This document shows positions 7,704 through 16,100 of a DNA stretch of 32,463 nucleotides, piece after piece. A program made the translations under genes and the position numbers. Source of the stretch: a bacterium (GTDB lineage: Bacteria > Actinomycetota > Acidimicrobiia > Spongiisociales > Spongiisociaceae); contig JAPPGU010000003.1 in assembly GCA_028821265.1 (NCBI GenBank), forward strand, positions 1 through 32,463. The letters run 5' to 3'. The notes beneath the pieces were generated by a model, which ran no database searches, had not been told where the DNA came from, and was given only the letters and a program-made list of their open reading frames with translations. The first letter of the stretch is position 1. Every line of letters begins with the position of its first letter.

Positions 7704-9158
7704 TCAGCCCACGATCGGCCAGGTCGTGAAGCTCCCCGGACCCACTTCGTTCTCGAAGCGGGAAGCGGCTGCATCGATCTGGCGATACGCCTCCGCCGCG
7801 TCGAAGCGCGTGAAGCGGCCCCGGTCGTAGACGGCTTCCCCGTCGATGATGACCGTGTCGACCGTGCGGGATTGCCGGTAGAACACCAGGCTGTCGACGG
7901 GATCCTGGAATCTGGGGTGCGCCTCGGGCCGGTCCAGGGAGTGGATCACGATGTCGGCGCGCTTGCCGACCTCCAGCGACCCGATCTCGTCCGCCATACC
8001 CACTGCCGCCGCGCCGTGCAGGGTGGCCATCTCGAGGATCGTCTCCCCCGTGAAGACCGGCATCTCGTTCCGGACCTCGCGGAATCCCACCGCGGCGAGA
8101 TACATCTGCCGCCCCACGTCGCGCCGGGCGCTCACTCCATCGGATCCGAGTCCGACCGTAAGACCGGCGCGCACCATCTCCGGGAAACGGCCCATCCGCA
8201 GGGCCCCCATACCCCGGCGCACCGAGGCCGTGGGGCAGTGGACGACGTGGGTGCCCGACTCGATCGTGAGCTCCAGCTCGCGCTCGTCGAGGTGGATCAT
8301 GTGCACGAGCGTGAGCCCAGGTCCGAGGATTCCGAGGTCGGCGAGGTGTTCGAGGGGTCGCTTCCCGTGCTCGTCGAGCGAGGCGCTGACCTCCTCGGGT
8401 CCCCAGGACTGATGCATGATCATGGGCACCCGGCGCTCGCCTGCCAGCTTCCGGGCGCGGACCAGCAGCTCGTCCGTGTTCCGTCCGCTGCCGAACATGT
8501 TGACGACGCCCCTCACCCGGCGCTCGCTGTGGAAGGGGTGATCCTCGATCTGGCGCTGCAGCCGTTCGAACGCCACATCCGTGGTCACCCCGAGGATGTC
8601 GATCTCCGACTGCGGCATCGAGCCGAACCGCGGGTCCTGGAGCTCGTCGGCATCGATCTCGAGGTTGCCGTCGATGAGGAAATGGCCGGGGAAGCCCCGG
8701 ATACCGACCATCTCGAGGGCGCGCACCTCGTCCTCCAGCCAGAATGCGCTCCCGGTATCGGCGAACATCGTCGTGCCGTTGGCGACCATCTCCATGGACG
8801 AGATGAGCGTGCCGAAATGGTCCATCTCCGGTGACTGCGCATCCCACAGGGCCAGTTCCAGATCGCTCCAGTCGGCGGTGTCTTTGGGCGCGAACCCGCG
8901 GATCAATTCCTGGCTGTTGACGTGGACATGGGCATCGATGAATCCGGGGTGAACGAGGGCGCCCCGCAGGTCGCGTTCCGCCGCCCCGTAGGGCACCGTA
9001 ACCTCGTCGTCCGGTCCGATGTCGACGATCCGGCCTTCGCCGATCGCGATCGAACCGTCCAGCAGGATGCGGCGATCGGGATCCATGGTGATGATGTGAC
9101 CGTGGCGCAGCACGGTGTCCACGCCGGTGGCCGGGCGCCCTTCGCCGGCAGCCGTCAT
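7704..9158 (-). CDS. amidohydrolase family protein (ATZ/TRZ, cytosine-deaminase-like), paralogue A
   Basis: A 484-residue metal-dependent hydrolase. It has a composite beta-sandwich plus barrel: HGHIITMDPDRRIL at the N-terminus, metal ligands H77 and H79 in GFIDAHVHV, H249 in IMHQSWGPEE, a third His in LVHMIHL (286 or 289), HCPTASVRRGMG at 307-318 and metal Asp 340 in GLGSDG. The C-terminus carries the GKRADIVIH signature. Relatives deaminate or dechlorinate triazines, guanine and S-adenosylhomocysteine. The usual H-x-x-E of deaminases reads H-Q-S-W here, so the chemistry may differ. It is clearly paralogous to the adjacent gene, which its start codon overlaps in an ATGA arrangement (9155-9158), implying translational coupling. 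The FAD oxidoreductase follows 5 bases later. Confidence 0.85.
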   Translation of the reverse strand: MTAAGEGRPATGVDTVLRHGHIITMDPDRRILLDGSIAIGEGRIVDIGPDDEVTVPYGAAERDLRGALVHPGFIDAHVHVNSQELIRGFAPKDTADWSDLELALWDAQSPEMDHFGTLISSMEMVANGTTMFADTGSAFWLEDEVRALEMVGIRGFPGHFLIDGNLEIDADELQDPRFGSMPQSEIDILGVTTDVAFERLQRQIEDHPFHSERRVRGVVNMFGSGRNTDELLVRARKLAGERRVPMIMHQSWGPEEVSASLDEHGKRPLEHLADLGILGPGLTLVHMIHLDERELELTIESGTHVVHCPTASVRRGMGALRMGRFPEMVRAGLTVGLGSDGVSARRDVGRQMYLAAVGFREVRNEMPVFTGETILEMATLHGAAAVGMADEIGSLEVGKRADIVIHSLDRPEAHPRFQDPVDSLVFYRQSRTVDTVIIDGEAVYDRGRFTRFDAAEAYRQIDAAASRFENEVGPGSFTTWPIVG

Positions 9159-10591
9159 GTCACAACGGGCCAGCTCGAGAAGCGAGCGGGCCCGACGATG
9201 GCTTCGAACTCCGCCGCTAACGCATCCATCGCCTCGTAGGCGTCGGCCGGATCGAAGCGGGTGAACTTACCGTCTTCGAGTACGGCCTCGCCGTCGATGT
9301 ACACCGTGTCGACGGTGGCCGACTGCCGGTAGAAGATCAGGTTGTCGACGGGGTCCTGGAACCGTGGGTGAGCTTCGGGCCGGTCCACCGTGTGGATAAC
9401 GATGTCGGCGCGCTTGCCGGGCTCGATCGATCCGACCTCGTCGCTCATCCCGAGCGCCGCCGCGCCGTGGATCGTCGCCATCTCGAGGACCGTCTCGCCG
9501 GTTAGCACCGGGATGTCGTCCCGGGTCTCGCGAAACCCGACTGCGGCCAGGTACGCCTGGCGAAGCACATCGCGCTTCCCGCTGTATCCGTCGGAGCCCA
9601 GACCTACCGGCACGCCGGCGGCGATCATCTCCGGATGTTTTCCCACTCGCAGGGCGCCCATGCCTCTGCGCACGGATGCCGCGGGGCAATGCACCACGGC
9701 ACTCCCGGAGCCGATGATGAGCTCCACCTCTTTCTCGTCCAGGTGGATCATGTGGACCAGGGTGAGGCCGGGTCCGAGCATGCCGAGGTCGGCGAGGTGC
9801 TCGATCGGCCGCTTTCCATGGACGCGCAGTGACCCCGATACCTCCTCGGGGCCCCACGACTGGTGCATGATGATCCGTACCCGGTACTCCTCGGCCAGTT
9901 CCATGCACTCGCCGTAGAGCCGATCGGTGATCCTTCCCGAGCCGAACAAGGTGATGGCACAACGCACCCGCCCTCCGCCGGCGAAAGGGTAGGCCTCGAG
10001 TTGCTCCCGGAGCAGCACCAGCGCCTCGTCCGTCGGGGTTGAGAGCATCTCGATCTCCGACGGAGGCATCGAACCGAAGCGGGGATCGGCAAGCTCCTCC
10101 TCGTCCACCGCCAGGTATCCGTCGAGGATCGAATAACCCGGAAGCCCGCGGAGGCCGACTGTCTCCAGGGCCCGGACAGTCTCATCGAGCCACACCGAGC
10201 CCCCCGTGTCCGAATAGAGGGTCGTCCCGTTGATCACCATCTCCATGGCATCCAGCAAGGTGCCCAGGTAGTCGGTCTCGGGTGACCGGAAGGGCCAGAG
10301 AGCGTGCTCCACGACCTCCCAATTCGCGGTGTCCTTCGGAGTGAACCCACGAATCGCCTCCATGGAGCCGGCATGGGCGTGGGCGTCGATGAGCCCGGGA
10401 TGGACTAGCCCGCCGCGCAGATCCTTCACGGTTGGAGCCGCGTAGGCAGCGGCCACATCCCGGTCCGGCGCCACGGCGACGATCCGGTCTCCGCGAATGG
10501 CGATGGCGCCGTCGGTGAGGATACGTCGCTGCGCGTCGACCGTCAGGATGTGCCCGTGGCGCAGCAGCAGATCGACCTGCTCCCGCTCCAC
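9155..10591 (-). CDS. amidohydrolase family protein (ATZ/TRZ, cytosine-deaminase-like), paralogue B
   Basis: A 478-residue amidohydrolase closely similar to its downstream neighbour throughout, including shared blocks RFGSMPxSEI, MHQSWGPEEVS, GPGLTLVHMIHLDE, FGSGR and RPEAHPRFQDPVD. Metal ligands are H71 and H73 (IDAHAHA), H243 (IMHQSW), a His in LVHMIHL and D334 (GLGSDG). As in paralogue A, the H-x-x-E position holds Trp instead of Glu. Differences near the first metal motif (AHAGS against VHVNS) suggest the two enzymes take different but related substrates (inference). The start is GTG 10591, preceded by GGAGGGAGAGG. It lies 26 bases after the phosphotriesterase-like gene and ends in the ATGA overlap. 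A tandem duplication is the simplest origin. Confidence 0.85.
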   Translation of the reverse strand: MEREQVDLLLRHGHILTVDAQRRILTDGAIAIRGDRIVAVAPDRDVAAAYAAPTVKDLRGGLVHPGLIDAHAHAGSMEAIRGFTPKDTANWEVVEHALWPFRSPETDYLGTLLDAMEMVINGTTLYSDTGGSVWLDETVRALETVGLRGLPGYSILDGYLAVDEEELADPRFGSMPPSEIEMLSTPTDEALVLLREQLEAYPFAGGGRVRCAITLFGSGRITDRLYGECMELAEEYRVRIIMHQSWGPEEVSGSLRVHGKRPIEHLADLGMLGPGLTLVHMIHLDEKEVELIIGSGSAVVHCPAASVRRGMGALRVGKHPEMIAAGVPVGLGSDGYSGKRDVLRQAYLAAVGFRETRDDIPVLTGETVLEMATIHGAAALGMSDEVGSIEPGKRADIVIHTVDRPEAHPRFQDPVDNLIFYRQSATVDTVYIDGEAVLEDGKFTRFDPADAYEAMDALAAEFEAIVGPARFSSWPVVT

Positions 10592-10617
10592 GGCCTCTCC
10601 CTCCGCCCGCCTGCCGC

Positions 10618-11559
10618 CTACGACCCGACGAGCCAGCGGCGGGGGTTGTCCCGGATGATCTTGTTGATCGTCTCCTCCGTAATGCCCAGCTCGCGCAGCG
10701 TCGGGATGACCGTCTCCGAGATATACACGAAACCCGGACCGCCGTGGATCTTGAACTGGGGGAACTTGCAGGTGTCGTGAGAGAGCAGGATGTAGTCCTC
10801 GTGCCCCCTGTCGACCAACTCCTTCACGGTGTTCATGATGTGCTCCTCGAAGGTCTTCAGAGCACCGTACTGTCCGCAGTTGTCGAACATGACGAGGGCC
10901 CCTCGCGCGATGAGGCCTTCAAGGAACTCCATGTGGGGATAGGAATCGCAATGGCCGATCGCCACCCGCGACATGTCCACATCCTCTTCCTCGAAGATCG
11001 TCAGGATGTCGGGTGCGACCGGGCCGATGGCGTGGATCGCTCCCAGGGCCAGTCCGGTCTCCTTGTGGGCCCGCGCCGCCGCTCGCAGCACCCTCTCCTC
11101 CGCCGGAGCGACCCAGGTCTTCTCCACACCGATCTCGCCGATCACTCCGGGCTTGATGCCGGTCCCGTCGACTCCGTCGGTGATCTCCCCGATGAGCTGG
11201 TCGGCGAGCGACCCGGCGGTACGTCTCTCGATGACATCCTCGGGCCGGTAGTAATTGCCCCGGTACCATCCGCAGCCCATCACGATCTGGACGCCCGTAT
11301 TCTCCGACAGCGTACGCAGGCGCTCCGGCGACCTGCCGATGTCCGGTACAGTCAGGTCGACGAGGGTGGTTCCGCCCAGTTCTCCGAAAGCCGCGACCTC
11401 GGCCGTGACGATCCGGTCGTCGTCGAACTGGTCGGGGAAGTCGTAGCGGTACGACGCCTGGCGCAGCTGGCAATAGGGATGCTCATGGGGAAGCACGTAG
11501 CCGAGTTGGTCTGCTGGTATAGGCCCCAGAACGGTCATCACGCTTCCCGGATCCGACAT
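10618..11559 (-). CDS. phosphotriesterase-family metallohydrolase
   Basis: A 313-residue TIM-barrel hydrolase of the phosphotriesterase/Php family. All expected metal ligands are seen: H25 and H27 in LPHEHPY, bridging E142 in GEIGVEKTW (a Glu, as in E. coli Php, rather than the carboxylated Lys of true phosphotriesterases), H176 in GAIHAIG, H203 in IGHCDSY and D262 in LLSHDTC. Family members hydrolyse phosphotriesters, lactones or amides; the E-type bridge argues for a lactonase or amidase-like role (inference). The C-terminus keeps the family helix ending DNPRRWL. The start at ATG 11559 is preceded by AGGAGAGGG. It is the first gene of the operon, behind the promoter and inverted repeat at 11578-11622. 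Confidence 0.85.
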   Translation of the reverse strand: MSDPGSVMTVLGPIPADQLGYVLPHEHPYCQLRQASYRYDFPDQFDDDRIVTAEVAAFGELGGTTLVDLTVPDIGRSPERLRTLSENTGVQIVMGCGWYRGNYYRPEDVIERRTAGSLADQLIGEITDGVDGTGIKPGVIGEIGVEKTWVAPAEERVLRAAARAHKETGLALGAIHAIGPVAPDILTIFEEEDVDMSRVAIGHCDSYPHMEFLEGLIARGALVMFDNCGQYGALKTFEEHIMNTVKELVDRGHEDYILLSHDTCKFPQFKIHGGPGFVYISETVIPTLRELGITEETINKIIRDNPRRWLVGS

Positions 11560-11577
11560 GATCCCTCTCCTGCGTTG

Positions 11578-11618
11578 CTCGCTGACACCGCGACAGTAAA
11601 CGGGCCCCGGTCAGCGAG
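11578..11618. promoter_or_regulatory. operator-like 9-bp perfect inverted repeat
   Basis: CTCGCTGAC at 11578-11586 is the exact reverse complement of GTCAGCGAG at 11610-11618, with 23 bases between. One arm touches the -35 element of the operon promoter and the other covers the predicted transcription start, so a dimeric repressor bound here would block the promoter. It lies in the 137-base divergent region shared with the dehydrogenase gene. No regulator gene is in the window. Confidence 0.4.
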
Positions 11619-11622
11619 TCAA
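11593..11622 (-). promoter_or_regulatory. sigma70-like promoter for the phosphotriesterase-amidohydrolase operon
   Basis: On the minus strand TTGACT (11622-11617, five of six matches to TTGACA) is followed after 18 bases by TACTGT (11598-11593), which keeps the TAnnnT core of a -10 element. A start of transcription near 11586 would leave a leader of about 27 bases containing the ribosome site GGAGAGG before ATG 11559. The -10 is only moderate, so this is a candidate. Confidence 0.4.
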
Positions 11623-11696
11623 CCGGTCCCGCATGCCGGGATCACGGACTTGCTCGGTCGCTTTCTCGTACAGGCAAAGGGCATGGAAGGCCCGCC

Positions 11697-12701
11697 ATGA
11701 CGGACCGGCTCGTCGTGGGCGTCGAAGGTCCCGACACGCCCCCTCGCAACTGGTCGATCGAGCGCGACCTGCTCGACGAGGCGGGCGCCGCCCTGATGAC
11801 ATCCGTTTGCAACAGCGAGGAAGAAGCGGCCGCAGCCTTGCGCGAAGCCGATGCCGGACTCGTCCACACCAGCCCGATCTCCGAGGTAATCCTGGAAGTC
11901 GCCTCGAAGTGCCGCGCCTTGATCCTCGGTGGCGTAGGCCACGAGCACGTCGATCTGGAGCTCGCCGCCGAGCGCGGCATTGCGGTCGCCAACGTGCCGG
12001 ACTACTGCGTGGAGGAGGTGTCGGATCACGCCCTCGCGCTGCTTCTCGCCCTTGCCAGAGGCCTGCTCCCTCTGCATATGAGCAGCCGCCGCGGCGAGTG
12101 GGACCATTCGGGCGGAGGCAGGCTCACGCGCATCCGGGGATGCCGGCTCGGTCTCTACGGTTTCGGCCGTATCGCTCGCCGACTAGCGGACAAGGCACGC
12201 GGTATCGAGTTCGAGGTCATGGCGTTCGATCCGTATGTGGACCACTCCGACATGCGGGATGCCTCGGTGATGCCGGCGAAGAGCCTGGCCCACCTTCTCG
12301 GCTCTTCGGACTTCGTGTCACTGCACACCCATCAGACCCCGGAGACGGAGAACGTGATCAACGCTGAATCGATCCGGCTGATGAAACCGGGAGCCCGGCT
12401 CGTCAACGTGTCTCGCGGCGCCCTGATCGAGGAGGGAGCGCTCTACGAGGCCCTCCGCTCCGGGCGCCTCGCCGGGGCGGCCCTCGACGTCATGGCCGTG
12501 GAGCCGTTCGACATAACCAGCCCACTACTGGATCTAGACAACCTGGTCATCACGCCCCACGCTGCGTGGTACTCGGAGCAGTCCGGCCGCGAGCTGAGCA
12601 GGAAGATGGCCGCAGCGGCAATCCAGGCATTGCGAGGCGATCTCCCCGACCACACGATCAACGCAAGGGCGCAGCCACGCTTTCCATGGCTCGATTCGTA
12701 A
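11697..12701 (+). CDS. D-isomer-specific 2-hydroxyacid dehydrogenase (CtBP-like)
   Basis: A 334-residue NAD-dependent dehydrogenase. The cofactor loop is RLGLYGFGRIARRL (about residues 150-163), and the catalytic triad is R240 in NVSRGALI, E269 in VMAVEP and H288 in ITPHAAWYSEQSG. The last phrase is characteristic of the C-terminal-binding-protein/phosphoglycerate dehydrogenase-like branch. It reduces a 2-keto acid or oxidises a 2-hydroxy acid; the substrate is unknown. The start is ATG 11697 with GGAAGG upstream. It is transcribed divergently from the hydrolase operon and may share its operator, consistent with handling a product of that pathway (inference). It is the last metabolic gene before the change to island DNA. 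Confidence 0.85.
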   Translation: MTDRLVVGVEGPDTPPRNWSIERDLLDEAGAALMTSVCNSEEEAAAALREADAGLVHTSPISEVILEVASKCRALILGGVGHEHVDLELAAERGIAVANVPDYCVEEVSDHALALLLALARGLLPLHMSSRRGEWDHSGGGRLTRIRGCRLGLYGFGRIARRLADKARGIEFEVMAFDPYVDHSDMRDASVMPAKSLAHLLGSSDFVSLHTHQTPETENVINAESIRLMKPGARLVNVSRGALIEEGALYEALRSGRLAGAALDVMAVEPFDITSPLLDLDNLVITPHAAWYSEQSGRELSRKMAAAAIQALRGDLPDHTINARAQPRFPWLDS

Positions 12702-13175
12702 AGGTGCCGGGAGCCGAGCAGCGTGACTTCGGGCGGTGGTTGTTACTTCTGGTAGCAATTGCCGGGTACGGGCCCAAGGAGCATGAACAGCTATCTCTTG
12801 CTACGAAGATCAGCCAGCCAAAAAGTACCTGGTCAGAGGGACTATGGGGATCGGGTGGGGTGCTGCGGTGGAGCTGAGGGGATTTGAACCCCTAAGGCCT
12901 GTTCGGGGCTATATCCGCAGGTCACATTGTGTTTCGTCCGTTTGGGTTACTACTTCTAGTACTACAGTGTGTTCGGGGCACCAGCACCCTGGTAACCAGC
13001 CTTATCCTCCTCGACTACCTACCCAACGTGACAGCAACCAACACCGCACACCATCCTACTCGGCCGTCTCTCCAACCTGGTCCTAGGGGTTCACCCGGAT
13101 GGCGTATGCGCCTGGGGATCGGCCACGTCGCGGATGTCGTCGTGGGTCGACCACCAGGCTACCGGCGGGGGCCGA
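12702..13175. other. gene-free stretch at the island boundary
   Basis: No protein gene is supported in these 474 bases; small open frames have no ribosome site or family resemblance. The only recognisable item is the tmRNA-like 3' end at 12867-12893. The part from 12894 to 13175 separates that scar from the 3' end of the DUF499 gene and shows no clear terminator. Confidence 0.6.
12867..12893 (-). other. tmRNA (ssrA) 3'-end-like fragment: T-arm plus acceptor strand, probable att scar
   Basis: Read on the minus strand, AGGGG-TTCAAAT-CCCCT forms a perfect 5-bp T-stem with a consensus seven-base T-loop (12893-12877). It is followed by the acceptor strand CAGCTCC (12876-12870), discriminator A, and CCG instead of an encoded CCA. 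CAGCTCCACC is the usual 3' end of bacterial tmRNA, which pairs with a 5' GGGGCTG. No such 5' partner, TTCGAC-containing 5' domain or tag reading frame exists upstream; about 360 bases would run into the DUF499 coding sequence. It is therefore a fragment, of the kind left when an integrase inserts an island into the 3' end of ssrA. A tRNA gene end is the alternative. Confidence 0.5.
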
Positions 13176-16100
13176 TCAGGCTTCGAACTCGTGGGAGTCG
13201 AAGCCGAGTTGGGTGGCGTTTTCTTTGACTATGCGTTGGGTGCGGGTGTCGTAGCCGTCGGAGCGGGCGTTGATCTCCACGGTGAGGGTGATTTCCTTGC
13301 CCGTTCCGTCCAGGTGTTTGGTGACCTCTTCGAGGATGGTGCCTAGGTCGCGGATGGCGCGGACCGGATCCAGTTCCTTGCGGCCGTAGAACCGGGTGGG
13401 CTCGGGAGGCCCTTCTGGACGCTGCTTCGTGCCGTGGTCCTCTCCCCAGGCGTCTTCTACGTGGTTGGAAACCTCGTCCTCGGCATCGTCGGGTGATTCG
13501 GTGTCCAGTTGGGCCAGGGCCCGGTCTGGACGGACCAGCACTGCGGTGAGGCTTTGGGTTACCTCGACCTGGGCGGCGGTTACGAGGCCGGGGTACCGGC
13601 CACCTTCGGGGTCGTGGGTGTCGGCGTAGGCGAAGGTGTCGTGCTGCCAGTTCAGGTCGGCCACGCCTCGGGCGATGGCTGCGGTGAGCACGCCGAAGCC
13701 GGCGAGGCGGGGCATGTGGAGGTAGCGGCAGTAGTAGGACCAGAGCGTGCGGACGCCGATGTGGTCGCCGTCCCAGAGTGGGGCTTTGGGACGGTCCAGG
13801 TCGCGTCGTACGAGCGTGCCTGCGTAGGCGGTAATCAGGTGCTGGGATGACTCCAGCTTGTTGATCACCCGCTCGAAGAGGCCGGCCGATCCGCTCACTC
13901 GGACGGATGACCAGCGGATGTCGGCTTGTCCCGGGGACTGGACGGGGTAGAGCACCTGGGAGAAGGTCTCTCCGCTCCGCAGTTCCACGGTGCGGTCGGC
14001 CTCCTCCAGTCTGGTCTTGGCCTGGTTGACATCGGCGGGCGTGAGGTTGAGGTCGTGCTCGCCTTGCTCGTCGAGGATGGATTTCCAGGCCAGTCGGCTG
14101 CGGATCGCCTGGCGCAACTCGGGTACGCGGGCTTTCTCGGCGGCTAGGAATACCAGCATGTTGCGGTTGATCCGCCGCCCGCCCCGGCGCTCGTCCAGGA
14201 TGGTCTGGGCAGTCTCAACGGCGGGTGATGTGTCGCCCCGCTCGAATGGGCTCTCCGGACGGAGGACCACCAGCCGGACCGAGTCGTCCTCGTCCGGGAC
14301 GTCGCCGGGGCTGTCCGGGAACACGTGGACACCACCGAGCGGAGTGGGACACCGAAGCTTGTCGAGGTGACCGCGCAGGTACTCGTCGGCTTCGTCGTCG
14401 CCGAAGCGGGACAGTGCCCGGTCGGCGGCGAGCCGGGTCAGTGACGGCTTGGTGTCGTACCAGTAGCGCAACTGCTGGTTGTAGAGGTAGGTGGCCTCGT
14501 CGGCCAGGTGGCGGAGCGCATCGCCGAACACGCCGGGCCTCTCCCCCGGCTGCACGCACCCCAGCACGATGCGGGTCCGGTCGATGCCCCTCCGGTTGGT
14601 GGGCAGGGGCGCGGATCCGAGGTAGGTGGTCCGGGCCACCCGGCGGCAGGCCCCGTACCTCCCCAGGTTCTTGCGGTCCCGGTCGAAGCGCTGGGGAAGC
14701 GACCCGGAGCCATCGACATCGGCGTCGATGATCGGTTTCCACTGGTCGGTCAGGTACCGGGTCAACTCCGGAACCACCTTGGCCGAATCCATCGGGACCA
14801 CCCCCGGCATGATCATCAGCGACCGGTCGTCCCGGTCCCACAGCACCGAGATGACGCTCGCCATCAACCGCAGCACCCCGCGGGTCCGCTGGAACCGCTC
14901 CAACGTCGACCAATCCTGGTAGAGCCGGTCGAACAACTCGGGATGGATCGGATAGGCGGCCTCTATGCGCCGGGCGTAATCGCGCTCCCTGGTCTCCGAC
15001 GGGAACTCCCCGACATTGTCTATGTACAGGTCGTGGTACGCCTTGACTACCGCGTCCCGATGACGGGCCAGCGATGGCTCTATCGGTTCGAACAGGCGAC
15101 GCCGGACGATCTCGAAGGACTCCTCAGATGATGCCGGACGCCACTGCGCAGCCTTGCGACCCAGCACGTGACGCAAACGCTCGAGCGCCTTCCGGCCCTT
15201 CTCTCCCCCGACTTCCATACTGTCGTGGCTGGGATCGCTCGACTCGGGAACCGACACCACCAGCAGCGCGTTGTCGACCGCGGCAGCCGCCTCGGTCAAC
15301 GCCTGAGCAAAGGTGAACTGGGTGTCGAAGTCACCGGCCGGTCGCCGCCCCTCCTCGGGAGACATCGGCAGGCCGCGGGCGTAGGCCACCCACTCGTCGA
15401 TGAGGATCATCACCGGCCCGTACCGCTTGAAGAGGTCCACGAGGCTCTCGCCCGGATTGGCCGCGTTGCGATCGGCGTCCTCCACCATCCGGTAAGCCTC
15501 GGCGCCGCCCAACTGGTAGGCGATATCCCCCCACATAGTGTGGACCTCGACCCCGTCACCCTTGTCGTGAACCGACGCCGATTCGGCCCACTGCCCGGTG
15601 AACACCGCCCGCCGCACCCCAGACGGAACCGAGAGATCGTCCTCAGCAAGCGCCTCGTCCACACCCCTCAACCGGGACGTATCCGAGGCAAGGTGATACA
15701 GAGCGATGAGGCTGTGGGTCTTGCCGCCACCGAACCCGGTCTGGAGCTCCACCACCGGATCGCCACCCTTCCCGGAGAGGCGCCGCGCCGCGGTCCGGAT
15801 CAAATCCCCCAGACCGTCGGTGATGAACGTCCGCTCGAAGAAGCTCACCGGATCTCCGTACTCGGAAGCGGCCTCGCCCCTCACCACCTGGCGAAGATCA
15901 GCCGCGAACTCCGCCTGAGCGAAGCGACCCTCCCGCACATCGCGATGCGGCGTGACCACCTCCCGCCAAGGCTTGAGACCAGCCAGCGGTTCGCCCTTCG
16001 TGGCCTCGGCAGCCGCCCGACGCTCCGCCGTGCGCCGTTCCTCGGCAAACACCTGGCGTCGGAGGCTCTGCTTGAGTTCCTGGACCTGCGTGGCCGACTC

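Noticed and set aside
6151-8847. A continuous 898-codon minus-strand frame covering both the FAD oxidoreductase and much of the amidohydrolase gene
   Set aside because: The part beyond 7698 is an antisense-frame shadow of the amidohydrolase, with arginine/glycine-rich sequence and no family features; flavoprotein similarity starts at GTG 7698.
12866-13230. A complete tmRNA gene on the minus strand
   Set aside because: No GGGGCTG-type 5' end, no TTCGAC-containing 5' domain and no tag frame ending in an Ala-Ala-stop are present, and a full-length gene would overlap the DUF499 coding sequence.
13926-15131. Multiple long + strand open frames opposite the DUF499 gene
   Set aside because: They are antisense shadows typical of high-GC coding DNA, without family motifs or ribosome sites.
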